Assembly: GCF_014905175.1 (NCBI RefSeq)
Contig: NC_057792.1
Location: forward strand, 11,387,321 to 11,451,320
Source of the DNA: Aphidius gifuensis
Lineage: Eukaryota > Arthropoda > Insecta > Hymenoptera > Braconidae
Length of the DNA: 64,000 nucleotides
Direction: 5' to 3'
Below the pieces are notes generated by a model. The model was not told where the DNA came from and made no database searches. It saw only the letters and a list, made by a program, of their open reading frames with translations. Shown here in pieces: positions 45,631 to 55,299 of this stretch. The stretch's first letter is position 1. Each line of letters opens with the position of its first letter. A program made the translations under genes and the position numbers.

Positions 45631-46036
45631 TAAAAGGTTATGTATTGATTGTTCAGCTTTGTCTTTAATATCTTTAACATGTACAAATAATTGTCTAATG
45701 ACTTTTTGGGCATTATCAAGTGCTGATCTACCATCTTGACTCTAATCTGTTTGTCCACGTACAACTGTACGTATTTCTTTGTAAATTGAACATATATTAT
45801 ATTCCATTTTACTAATAACATCATCAATATTTGGGAGTGATTGTTATGTGTTAATGTAATCAACATGATTAAAATTTGGTTTCTCCAAGGGATCTGTACT
45901 TGGTAATACCTGTCAAAAAAAAATCATAATAATAATAATCAAAATAAAATAGCTGTAATACTTTTTTATTAACCTGTTCAATGACACTTTGTACACTTGC
46001 TGGAAATGTGTAAATTATTACAATAGGTATGTCAGC
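45631..46036 (-). pseudogene. Vps53: Vps53 fragment captured with its intron
   Basis: Vps53 is a subunit of the GARP/EARP tethering complexes (endosome-to-Golgi transport). Two minus-strand exons are visible: 46036-45974 ending VQSVIEQ, a 64 bp intron with GT..AG borders, and 45909-45631 starting VLPSTDPLEKPNF, then NIDDVI, EIRTVVRGQTD, SQDGRSALDNAQKVIRQLF and VKDIKDKAEQS, a close match to the N-terminal region of animal Vps53. Similarity ends after KAEQS. A stop plus a short deletion follows DYINT, and a second stop lies before SQDGR. The kept intron shows DNA-level capture, typical of Helitrons. Confidence 0.75.
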
Positions 46037-46039
46037 CTA

Positions 46040-46915
46040 TAAATATATTTATTTATTTATTATTATTATTTTTATTGATATAAATTCATTGGAGCAGATC
46101 TTTTTTTTTTTGTTATACATATTACTCGGCATTCATATGTCATGTCAAAAATTTACTCTGGTCATAAGCAATGTCTGCTCTAGATTATTAACAAACACCA
46201 GCTGCTACAACTCAGCTTTTGTTGCATCAACAACATCCAACAACTTCAACAACATGAAAACCAGTAATTATGCTAATCAAATAAAAAATGATGTAAAAGA
46301 TAATTATGAATTTATTTATTGTTATATAAAAAAAAACAGTTTGACAGCTGGTTACGTTCAGTGGTGTGTAGTGGTGTGGGTTGAGTAAATCATTTACTTT
46401 AATTTATAGAGGGCACTTTCAACCATCATACTACTACATACGTATGATACGAACACTATGGTTACTGTCATAGTTACGAATGTTTGAAATTTGTTTCAAA
46501 TGTATTATATTGAGCCTATCAGTATCATCAATAAATATATATTGAGCCTGTCAATATCATTATTAAATGATGCGATAAATAAATAACATCATTATCAAAA
46601 GTGAAGATAAAATTGATAAAAAGTGATATATAATAAAAATATAAATTATATATATATCGTGTCATAGTGACTATACTACTGGCATAGATTATAAGTTAAT
46701 ATATTGATATTAACTTTAATATTAACATTGAATGTGTTAATTATTGAGTAAGTCATTTAAATTTAATTTCTAATTTAAATATGAAGGCATTAATAAAATA
46801 ATTTTTGTTTTTCAGGAAATTGTGGTGTAAACGATAATAATAATAGTAAAAACTTTTATCTATTATATTGGCTATTTGAATTGATATTTACTTATACTTA
46901 TATATAAATTGATTG
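46040..46915. other. AT-rich segment without firm feature
   Basis: Some minus-strand runs (VVDATKAEL) near 46230 may be more captured sequence, but nothing can be named. ATTGAGCCTGTCAxTATCAT occurs twice (46510, 46543). Confidence 0.35.
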
Positions 46916-46919
46916 AATT

Positions 46920-47960
46920 AAAATAAATTAAACTTGACATATTTGTTTAAATATTGAATATTCGAATATTGATTTGAATATTTGCTTGACTTGAAATTTT
47001 GATTGGAATATGAGTGAAATCTTGATTTGATTGAAATTAAATTGAATTTGAATTATTGACTTGAATATTTGAATATTGATTTGTTTGACTTGAAATATTG
47101 ATTGGAATATTGGTAAAATCTTGATTTGATTGAAATTAAATTGAATATTTGAATATTGACTTGATATTTGCTTGAATATTTTATTGACTGGAATCTTGTT
47201 TTGATTGAAATAACAGTAAATTTGAATTATCAACTTGATTTTTGAATATTATTAAATATTAGAATTGTGACTTGAATATTTGCTTAAATATTTTGTTGAC
47301 TTGAAATATTGATTTGATTAAAAATAAATTAAATTGAATTTGAATTATTGACTTAAATATTGATTAAAACCTTGATAAAATTGAAGTTGAATTATTGACT
47401 TGATTTGTGAATATTGGTTATTCAAATTTTGACTTGAATATTGTATAGACTTGAAATATTGTGATAAACCATTGCTAAATAATAAAATATTTGCTAAATT
47501 CATAGTTATTTGCGAGAAACCTCTAATAAAATCTTGCTTAACTTTTGAATATATTGACGATTGAATAATATTTAAATACATGTATCTAAATTTGAATTAT
47601 CAACTTGATTTTTGAATATTATTAAATATTAGAATTGTGACTTGAATATTTGCTTAAATATTTTGTTGACTTGAAATATTGATTTGATTAAAAATAAATT
47701 AAATTGAATTTGAATTATTGACTTAAATATTGATTAAAACCTTGATAAAATTGAAGTTGAATTATTGACTTGATTTGTGAATATTGGTTATTCAAATTTT
47801 GACTTGAATATTGTATAGACTTGAAATATTGTGATAAACCATTGCTAAATAATAAAATATTTGCTAAATTCATAGTTATTTGCGAGAAACCTCTAATAAA
47901 ATCTTGCTTAACTTTTGAATATATTGACGATTGAATAATATTTAAATTTACATGTATCAT
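46920..47960. repeat. TTGAATATTTGAATATTGACTTG repeats with 370 bp tandem duplication
   Basis: The whole stretch is built of short TTGACTTGAATATT-like units. Within it, about 47218-47587 and 47588-47960 are practically identical direct copies (period 370 bp), so this duplication is recent. The ORFs read from it on the minus strand (QIFKSI, FNQIKI runs) are repeat artefacts. Confidence 0.85.
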
Positions 47961-48011
47961 AACAAATTGTTTGTATAAATAAATAAATTATTGCTGTGTT
48001 ATTTATTTATT

Positions 48012-48013
<2 letters not shown>

Positions 48014-48064
<51 letters not shown>
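48014..48064. repeat. (AAT)n microsatellite
   Basis: About 17 units directly ahead of the helicase-coding sequence. Coding similarity begins immediately after it (GRPLQNKSHS), so the repeat has probably replaced or interrupted the upstream part of the gene. Confidence 0.9.
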
Positions 48065-48066
<2 letters not shown>

Positions 48067-50376
48067 GGGAGACCACTTCAAAATAAAAGTCATTCAATTA
48101 TACGACTCCCAGTTCATTTACCAAACGAGCAGAGCGTTACTATCTGTGACGAAGCGAGTGAAGAAGCTATACGTGATGCATTAAATACAAACACCATGTT
48201 GATGGATTACTTTGCTTTAAACCAGCGTGATTCTGTAGCAAATCAATTCACCTACTCAGATATTCCATTACACTTTGTATTTAAAAAACGAACGGGGAGA
48301 AACGCATCTTCATGGGAAACAAGAAAAAAACATTTTGATGTAATTGGACGAATGTATTCTATTAGTCCGACTCAAGTTGAACTCTTTCACCTTAGATTAT
48401 TATTAATAACAGTCGAAGGAGCTACAAGTTTTGAAGATATTCGGACAGTAAATGGTATAATACATGATACTTATCACAGTGCATGTTTAGCATTGGGATT
48501 GATAGAAGATGATGCGGAATGGGACAGAGCAATTACTGAAGGTGAAATATGGATGTTGCCAACTGAGACGACTTTTTGTAAGCATTTTGATTCATTGTCA
48601 TCCAGTTAAACCAGAAAATCTCTGGGAAAAATTTAAAGACGCTATGTCTGAAGATTTCCAAAAAGACTATGACTCAAATCAATCACATGCAAGAGCTTAT
48701 CATGAAATTAATCTATTACTGTCTCGTGAAAATTCTAATATACGCGATTATCCTACCATGCCATCGATAACTGATTATGAAATTTCTGATAGGCTATTAC
48801 AAAACAGTGAAATGGTGGTAATTAATCATGAAAGCATAGGACAAGCACAATATGCAAAATTAAATCCAAAACAAAAAAAAATTGTAGATAAAATCTTGAA
48901 CGTTGCTTTAAACAATGGAACGAGAGATACTGCTGAATCATGTTTTTATATTGATGGACCAGGTGGCTCGGGAAAAACGTTTGTTTATACAACAATTTAC
49001 CATTAAAAAGTAAAGGAAAGAAATTAGCTATGATGGCTTTCACAGGGATTGCAGCTGTATTGCTTCCTGAAGGAAAAACTATTCATAGAACATTTGGGAT
49101 GCCAGTTCCATTATTTGCTGATTCTACGTCAAGTATTAAATATCAGTCGAAAGAAGCAAAAGATGTACTTGAAATAAATTTAATTCTCTGCGATGAAGCT
49201 TCAATGGCACCAAGGCACTGTTTAGAATTTGCTGACAGACTTTATCGTGATATAACTAAAATTGATATACCATTTGGTGGAAAAATAGTGGTATTAGGTG
49301 GAGATTTTTGCCAATTGTTACCCGTCAAAAGAAATGCAACTCGCAGTGAAGTAGTAAATTTATCTATAAAATTTAGTCAACTATGGAAATATTTTACTAC
49401 TTATTCATTAACTGAAAACATGAGAGCATTACCAGAGGAAACGGAATTTATAAAATACCTTTTAGATGTTGGGGACGGAATTATAAATGATAATAATGAC
49501 TGTTTTCCAGCTCCAGAGCGTTGCCTGGCACCCAGAAATTCTAATATAGTAGAATTAATCAAAGATTTAATTGAAAAACGTAGATATACAGATTTAGCAA
49601 AAGTCGCAGTTTTGTCAGCTAGAAATATTGATGTTGATGATATTAATAAAGAAGTGGTTGAACTACTTGACAGAAGTACAGAGAAAATTTATACTGGAAT
49701 TGATAGTACAGATAATTGTGATAATGGGGATATTAATGAGGCGATTTTACCAGAATATTTGAATACTTTAAATCCTCCAGGCTTTCCACCATATCAACTT
49801 AATTTAAGAAAAAATTGCATTATAATGCTTTTACGTAATCTAAGTACAAACGAAGGTTTATGCAATGGAACAAGATTACAAATATTAGATCTTGCTAACA
49901 ATCTTATTCGTTGTCGAATCTTGACAGGCGACAAGGCAGGAAGTATTGAAAAATTGCATTATAATGCTTTTACGTAATCTAAGTACAAACGAAGGTTTAT
50001 GCAATGGAACAAGATTACAAATATTAGATCTTGCTAACAATCTTATTCGTTGTCGAATCTTGACAGGCGACAAGGCAGGAAGTATTGTATTCTTACATCG
50101 TATAACACTCTATTGTGAAAACATTTATTCTTTCACTTTTAAAGCAGACAATTTCCAATAAAAATTGCGTTTGCGATGACTATAAATAAAAGTCAAGGAC
50201 AAACATTCGATAAAGTTGGTCTTGATCTCCGAAAAGATGTTTTTAATCGTGGACAAATGTACGTTGCTTTCTCAAGAGTAAGATCATGGAAATCACTCCT
50301 CATATTTTTAGGTGATCAACGTCAAAGTAACATTGTTAAAAATTATGTATATAAAGAATTGTTTTTGAATAAATAA
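48065..50376 (+). pseudogene. Helitron PIF1-type helicase, multiply broken
   Basis: Helitron helicases drive rolling-circle transposition with the fused Rep nuclease. Before the helicase core, IIRLPVHLPNEQSV, WETRKKHFDVIGRMYSISP, LRLLLITVEGATSFEDIRTV and ALGLIEDDAEWD are typical of animal Helitrons. Then come Walker A GPGGSGKT (48955-48978), Walker B/motif II CDEASMAP, motif III GGDFCQLLPV, and C-terminal motifs KSQGQTFDKVGLDL and YVAFSRVRS. Breaks: a frame change near 48580-48605, one at about 49000 right after Walker A, and a 139 bp tandem duplication (49815-50092) not divisible by three. The Rep domain is absent. Confidence 0.88.
49815..50092 (+). repeat. 139 bp tandem duplication in the helicase
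   Basis: Two adjacent copies begin TTGCATTATAATGCTTTTACG and end AAGGCAGGAAGTATTG with no visible difference. The length is not a multiple of three, so the copy shifts the frame and adds an early stop. Confidence 0.9.
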
Positions 50377-50687
50377 TCGAATATTTATAATTATATAATG
50401 TCCATGTTCAGTAAATGAATTCCATTGAAATTTAGATAATTTAGAATGATATTTATAATTAAAAATAAAAATTATAATGTATATAAATAATTAAAATATA
50501 TTTTAATATATATAAGTAAAAATATTAAGTAAATTTCTCTTATTATCGTAATTTTCCAAAATAATGAATGTGTACACTTGCAAGAATTTATTACCAGATT
50601 TATTACCAGATTTCAGTGATTATTTGTATTGCACTTCAAGGTGGACACGCTACTTAAAGGTTGGAGAGTCAGAAATGGTCAGAAAGC

Positions 50688-50715
50688 CGCGCCGTAGGCG
50701 CGTCATGGCACCTAG
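50688..50715 (+). terminator. Helitron 3' terminus: stem-loop and CTAG
   Basis: Stem CGCGCC (50688-50693), loop GTA, stem GGCGCG (50697-50702), spacer of 9 bases, then CTAG (50712-50715) followed by T. This matches the Helitron rule of a GC-rich hairpin about 10 bp before CTRR and insertion next to T. Confidence 0.85.
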
Positions 50716-50780
50716 TAAAATAAATAGAAAAAATTTTTTATAATAATAATAATAATAATAAAATATTTCTTTTATTACAG

Positions 50781-51671
50781 AACGCAGTAAAGATGACAAT
50801 ACTGAAAAAGGGGGTAGTATTGCCTACTCAAGCCATAAAACACGGGCGAAAAATAATATCATTAGATGATGATAATGGAGAAAAAGGTAAATATTTTATA
50901 AAATAAATTAATAAAAAATTTTATAAAAATAGAAATAATAATAATAAAATATTATTTTTTATTACAGAACACAGTAAAGATATCAATACTGAAAAACAGG
51001 TGCCAGTATTACCCTCTACAATGCATAAGCTCGGGAAATACGGTAAAAAAATAATTGCGGTAGATGAAGAAGGTAAATATTTTATAAAATAAATTAATAA
51101 AAAATTTTTAAAATATAATAATGATAATAATATTAATCATATATTTTTTTGTATGGTAGATGACGTAGTTATATTGAGCCAATCGTCAACGTCTTCGTCA
51201 TCATCATCGTCATCGGCTTCGTCTTCAGACCCACCCACCATTATGAACGAGAATAATGTTGCTGACGAATATGACAACAAAAATCAATATCGACCTGAAG
51301 CAGGGCCTTCAAAGCCACGTGTCGAGAAACAAAAAAATGAGTCTGTAGATATTACAGATTTTTGCGTTGACTGTGCAGGGTATCAATGCCCTAATAAAGC
51401 AGCAAAGCCACATCACCAATTTTGTAAAGGCTGTCATGAAAAATGGGCGATGGGTAAACAACCGCATTACCCACAACCATCACCTGTAGAAATACCAAAC
51501 ACAATTATTGAAAAAAGACAGCAATTTATAAATTAAAGAATAACATGTTTGCAAAACGAAATACGTGACCTCAAAGAATCATTGAGTAACGTAGAATGCG
51601 ATCTCTGTGCTGGAGAACCGATTGTGAATGAATTTGGTCATTGCGAACGCTGTGCACAATTACTAGATTAA
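50781..51671 (+). pseudogene. Cys-rich protein gene with a duplicated exon
   Basis: Three exons in phase 1: 50781-50886, 50968-51072 and 51160 onward. The first two are duplicates with near-identical flanking introns, both reading SKDxNTEK, then a VLP..GKKII..DEE-type run. The first is 106 bp rather than 105, owing to one extra base in a G run. The last exon has a Ser-rich stretch, FCVDCAGYQCPNK and HHQFCKGCHEKW (possible zinc-binding), an in-frame TAA (51534-51536), then LQNEIRDLKESLS and CDLCAGE..HCERCAQLLD ending at 51671. Function unknown; first gene of the Maverick-like block. Confidence 0.55.
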
Positions 51672-51708
51672 ATAATAAAGCCATTTGAAAATAAATAAAA
51701 TTGTTTTT

Positions 51709-52266
51709 ATGTCTTTTTTTACAAAATTAATATATAAAGATATCGATGATAGTACAGAGGATTCATCGTACCCTGTCGAGAATATAATAAAAAGTGTTCC
51801 TCCGCGATATCAGCAAAAAGCTAAGGCAATAATTGATCATATTAACACTGCGGATATAGATAAGCGTTTTAAATGGGATAAATCTGGTCACGAAAATATA
51901 AACAACAATAAAATACCCAATACAAATATTGTTGATTTATTGAATGATGCTTTACGTTATCGTAAAAGTCATAATGCTGTTGGTCCAGAAGAATTTGCAA
52001 AGTTTCTCCGTGGTATAAATACTCCACGTAATTTTGTAGGTATTGACAATTTCTGGAAGTCACCTATCATTTCAGAAGATGATGATGAAGATGAAGAAGA
52101 GCCATTATTGTTTTCAACACCATTAGCAGACCGCCCAAATCACAGAATTAGTAAAAGACTTGGACCGCAATTTCCGGATGGTGAGAAACCAACCACTAGT
52201 GGTGAACCTGAAGTATCATGGCAAAGACTAAGTCCCGAAAAGAAAAAGTCGAAAAAGACCTCATAA
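51709..52266 (+). CDS. Polinton-type conserved small protein
   Basis: The first ATG of this open frame is at 51709 (MSFFTKLIYKD); earlier codons use TTG only. 185 residues. The middle carries IIKSVPPRYQQKAKAIIDHI, a WDKSG piece, IPNTNIVDLLNDALRYRKS and FAKFLRGINTPRNFVG, a pattern I recognise from uncharacterised proteins encoded beside integrases in arthropod and cnidarian Polintons. The tail is acidic (EDDDEDEEE) then basic (KKKSKK), suggesting a virion core or DNA-binding protein; that is inference. It overlaps the integrase start by 49 bp in another frame. Intact. Confidence 0.55.
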   Translation: MSFFTKLIYKDIDDSTEDSSYPVENIIKSVPPRYQQKAKAIIDHINTADIDKRFKWDKSGHENINNNKIPNTNIVDLLNDALRYRKSHNAVGPEEFAKFLRGINTPRNFVGIDNFWKSPIISEDDDEDEEEPLLFSTPLADRPNHRISKRLGPQFPDGEKPTTSGEPEVSWQRLSPEKKKSKKTS

Positions 52267-53352
52267 ATACTAATAAGAAAAATACACCCATTGCAAATAT
52301 TTATTATGATTTATCAAATCCTGTTGCTTATACTGGTGCACGTAATATTGTAGCAAAATATCCAGATTTAAGTGATAAAATAAAAGAGTATTTAAATTCA
52401 CAAGACGCGTATATATTACACAAACCTGTCAAACGTAAATTTCCTCGTTTACATTATAATGTATCAGGCATCGATTCTGTTTGGGAATCTGATTTAGCAG
52501 ATTTACAAAGTATAAAATCAGAAAATAATGGCATAACTTTTTTACTTGTTGTTATTGATGGATTTAGTAAATTCTTATGGATTGAACCATTAAAAAATAA
52601 AACCGGTCCAGAAGTATGTTCAGGATTTGAACGTATATTTAAAAAGAGCAATGGTCGTATGCCTGTTTTTTTACAGACCGATTCTGGAAGTGAGTTTAAA
52701 AACAAAATTATCCAAAAGATGTTAAGCGATGCTAATATTTATTTTCGAATGGCAAGAAATCCTGACATAAAAGCATCAATTGTAGAACGCGTAATACGTA
52801 CAATAAAAGAACGTATTTGGCGTAACTTTACACATAAAAGAACACATAAATATATAGATATATTACAACAAATTGTCGATGGGTACAATAATTCTATTCA
52901 TACATCGATCAAAATGACACCAGCTGCAGTGACGATAAATAATTTAGAAATCGTTAGAAAAAATATAGAAAGTCGTTATGATGATGAAAAAATAGTTGAT
53001 CGATTTAAATATAAAGTAAATGACGCACCGTGTGCGCATCAGTACTGCGAAAGGCGAATTCCAGAAAGGGTATACTCCTTCATGGTCTAAGGAAATATTT
53101 AAAATAACGGAAGCTACATCACGTCAAGGCAAACCGATTTATGAGTTAGCCGATTTAGCTGGTGAAGTTATCGATGGTATGTTTTATGAGGTTGAATTGT
53201 CTCCAGTTAACAAAAACATTGAAGAAAGTGTATTTAAAATCGAAAAAGTTCTAAAAACACGTGGTAAAGGCAAGCAAAAAGAATACTTTGTACACTGGCT
53301 GGATTGGCCATCGAAATTTGATAGCTGGATTCCTGCAAGTAATCTACAATGA
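52218..53352 (+). pseudogene. int: Polinton-type integrase with chromodomain, one frameshift
   Basis: Retroviral-like DDE integrases join the element's DNA ends to host DNA. The ATG at 52218 opens 290 codons. NPVAYTGARNIV (34-45) is the typical Polinton entry motif. Catalytic residues are Asp92 (WESDLAD), Asp155 (TDSGSEF) and Glu190 (ASIVERVIRT). FNxT-like NNSIHTSIKMTPAAV follows. After KYKVND the frame shifts by one base near 53030; the other frame carries on through the SH3-like part (KGYTPSWS) into a chromodomain (53221-53345, VFKIEKVLK, FVHWLDWPSKFDSWIP) ending at 53352. As it stands the protein loses its chromodomain, which in relatives binds histone marks. Confidence 0.88.
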
Positions 53353-53816
53353 ATAATGACAGAAATTTTTACCTCACACTTGTTAGTAACAAAAGTACTG
53401 AATTTTATCCTAATAACAATGCATCAGAATTTAGTATACAACTACCACGTGAAATCAATTTGCAGGGCAAGTGGGTTGTTGTTCTCTGTGATATAAATAT
53501 ACCTATCGGTTTTTTACATATCTATCCTCAAGAAGGTTGTATAGGTGTTGATGTCACACAGTCTGGGGGTATTACGATATTTTTGGCTCATGGTGTATAT
53601 CAAAATACTGAAGCAATAATTAATGCCTTGAATGGAGATAAAATACTAAATCAACATTTCGAATTCAAATTTAATTCTTGTTTTGAAAAAAATTTAGGTA
53701 TATTATTTTTACCATGTAGACATTTTGTTTCTTGTGAAAATTGTTCAACTGATTTAAAAAAATGTGTTATATGTAGAGCAGATATTGAAAAAGTTGTACG
53801 ACCAATTATTTCATAA
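53349..53816 (+). CDS. Polinton capsid-type N-terminus fused to an IAP-type RING end
   Basis: Open frame of 155 codons; its ATG overlaps the integrase stop (ATGA). Residues 6-95 (FYLTLVSNKSTEFYPNN, LQGKWVVVLCDINIP) match the N-terminus of a structural-type protein common in Polintons. Residues 111-155 read like the C-terminus of an inhibitor-of-apoptosis RING: Cys123, His125, Cys129, Cys132, Cys139, Cys142 and an RPIIS end where IAPs have RTFLS. The first CxxC pair is incomplete (only Cys111), so the RING is truncated and probably not a folded E3 ligase. An internal deletion joining two genes is the simplest origin. Confidence 0.6.
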   Translation: MNNDRNFYLTLVSNKSTEFYPNNNASEFSIQLPREINLQGKWVVVLCDINIPIGFLHIYPQEGCIGVDVTQSGGITIFLAHGVYQNTEAIINALNGDKILNQHFEFKFNSCFEKNLGILFLPCRHFVSCENCSTDLKKCVICRADIEKVVRPIIS

Positions 53817-53941
53817 ATATAAGAATAAAAATAATTTTTTAAACAAATATAACCTGTCTTGTAAATTATTTTACCTATTCATATACCCATGTTGTAAATT
53901 AATCAACTTAGTCAATCACAAGCCGTGATTCAGTCAATACC

Positions 53942-54235
53942 ATGGCGCTTACACTATTTTTGATTTTTTCTGTAGTTGTAAAAATAATTGAATCGAGAAT
54001 ACAAACACCGGAGTTGTATTATGATCATATCGAAAACGTGCGTCTAACGAGTAATAGTCTACAACTTACAACGTATATGGATGTTGACGATCTTCTCAAT
54101 TTTTTACCGAATATTTTACCTTTGCGTTACTTTGATGCTGATCTGGGTGGGGGAGGTAATTATACTAAAGAAGACCCAGGATTGGCTGGTCTACATAAAA
54201 TATGTCAAAAGTATGAAGCAGATAAAATTGTATAA
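53942..54235 (+). pseudogene. Truncated second F-like envelope gene (N-terminus)
   Basis: 97 codons. A signal-peptide-like start (MALTLFLIFSVVVKI) is followed by ELYYDHIENVRLTSNSLQLT, TYMDVDDL and HKICQKYEA, the same layout as the start of the 60444-62330 envelope (LFYDYLYDFKFSINNWKL, TFIELDWY, LKDKC). Only the start of the F2 subunit is left; no furin site, fusion peptide or membrane anchor. Downstream is a minisatellite. Confidence 0.5.
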
Positions 54236-54374
54236 GATTGCTGAGATTTCCCAATTGTCATGTGTTGGTAATGCAGAGATGGTAAAGAAATTTGTCATTC
54301 TCAATTATCCTGGGTCGGTAATACAGATTTGACCAAGAAAAATTAGATTTTGTCATTTTAAAGTGCAATTTCTT

Positions 54375-54720
54375 ATGTTTCCATGTCTTATATTCTCATG
54401 TCTCATGTCTCATTTCTTATGTTCCCTTGTCTGATGTTCAATGTCTTATGTCCCATGTCCCATGTCCTATGTCCTATGTCCCATGTCCTATGCACCATGT
54501 TCCATGTCCTATGCACCATGTTCCATTTCCTATACCCTATGTCGCATGTCTTATGTTCCATATAGTGTAAAAAATTCTTCGAATTTGTCCGAAAAAAATT
54601 CAATTCTGTCATTTTAACATATGATTTCACATGTCTTATGTCTTATGGCTAATGTCTTATGGCTCATGTCATATGTCCCATGTCTTATATGTCATGTCTC
54701 ATGTCTTATTTTGCTGTAAC
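54375..54720. repeat. CATGTCTTATG minisatellite
   Basis: Two blocks (54385-54560 and 54628-54715) of roughly 10-11 bp units CATGTCCTATG/CATGTCTTATG, over 25 copies. The ORFs on both strands are artefacts of the repeat. Confidence 0.9.
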
Positions 54721-55295
54721 TAGGAAGAAATAAAGTCAAAATCATCGGGTAACGAAAAAATTTTTAACAAAAATACTTGTATACAAATTATTTAAACAGT
54801 TTTATACTTTATATTTTGAGAAAAAATTACAAAATTATTTACAAAATATATAATTTTTTTAAATGACTTAGGATGTGACGTTGAAAAATTTGAATACGAA
54901 ATATAATCCTCTTAGAATTAGAAAAATATCAATTCGTTATGAAACGGTTATAGATTCAGCCTCGAAAGAGATTAAAAAACTCGGTCCAAATATAAATGAA
55001 GTAAACCTACGTTTACAAGAATACTAGGAAGATATATGTTTGGATATTTTGCTAGATAATTCGTGACTGACACAACTATAAATACTAGGTTGGTGATCTA
55101 ATTTTCTTTTTACCGGTGCTTATACATGATGAACTTAGCAGCTCACTATGTTTTATAATCTTTACCGTATTTTGTTGTAAGCGGAGGTTTACTTTATTTT
55201 TAATTGCACGAAAGTCTTTAATTTTTTCGGGGTCTAAATCTATGACTATCCCACAATAAATTCATATTATTAGCAGTGTATTGAACAAGTACTAA
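54720..55295. other. AT-rich stretch with a short coding-like trace
   Basis: Around 54870-55020 the plus strand reads DVTLKNLNTKYNPLRI and TVIDSASKEIKKLGPN in one frame, so a decayed gene is possible. Not recognised. Confidence 0.3.
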
Positions 55296-55299
55296 CAAA

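Larger units (their letters stand above)
43241..50715 (+). mobile_element. Helitron-type element (3' end certain, 5' end uncertain)
   Basis: The 3' end is diagnostic: a CGCGCC/GGCGCG stem-loop, 9 bp spacer and CTAG, followed by T. The left border is placed tentatively at a TC after the AAT microsatellite. The contents are an RPA-like gene, an antisense Vps53 fragment, a 370 bp duplication and a helicase. The Rep/HUH nuclease domain, normally fused upstream of the helicase, was not found, so the element is internally deleted and defective. Confidence 0.65.

Noticed and set aside
47345..47960. Two nearly identical minus-strand ORFs (78 and 81 codons)
   Set aside because: They arise from the 370 bp tandem duplication of AT-rich repeat; composition is Ile/Asn/Gln-biased with no domain.
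50564..50714. Possible first coding exon (ATG at 50564, phase 1 donor) for the Cys-rich gene
   Set aside because: The presumed donor overlaps the Helitron CTAG end and stem-loop; the frame is better explained as chance within the Helitron tail.
54383..54630. ORFs with MSHVLCPMSHV-type repeats on both strands
   Set aside because: Translation of the CATGTCYTATG minisatellite.
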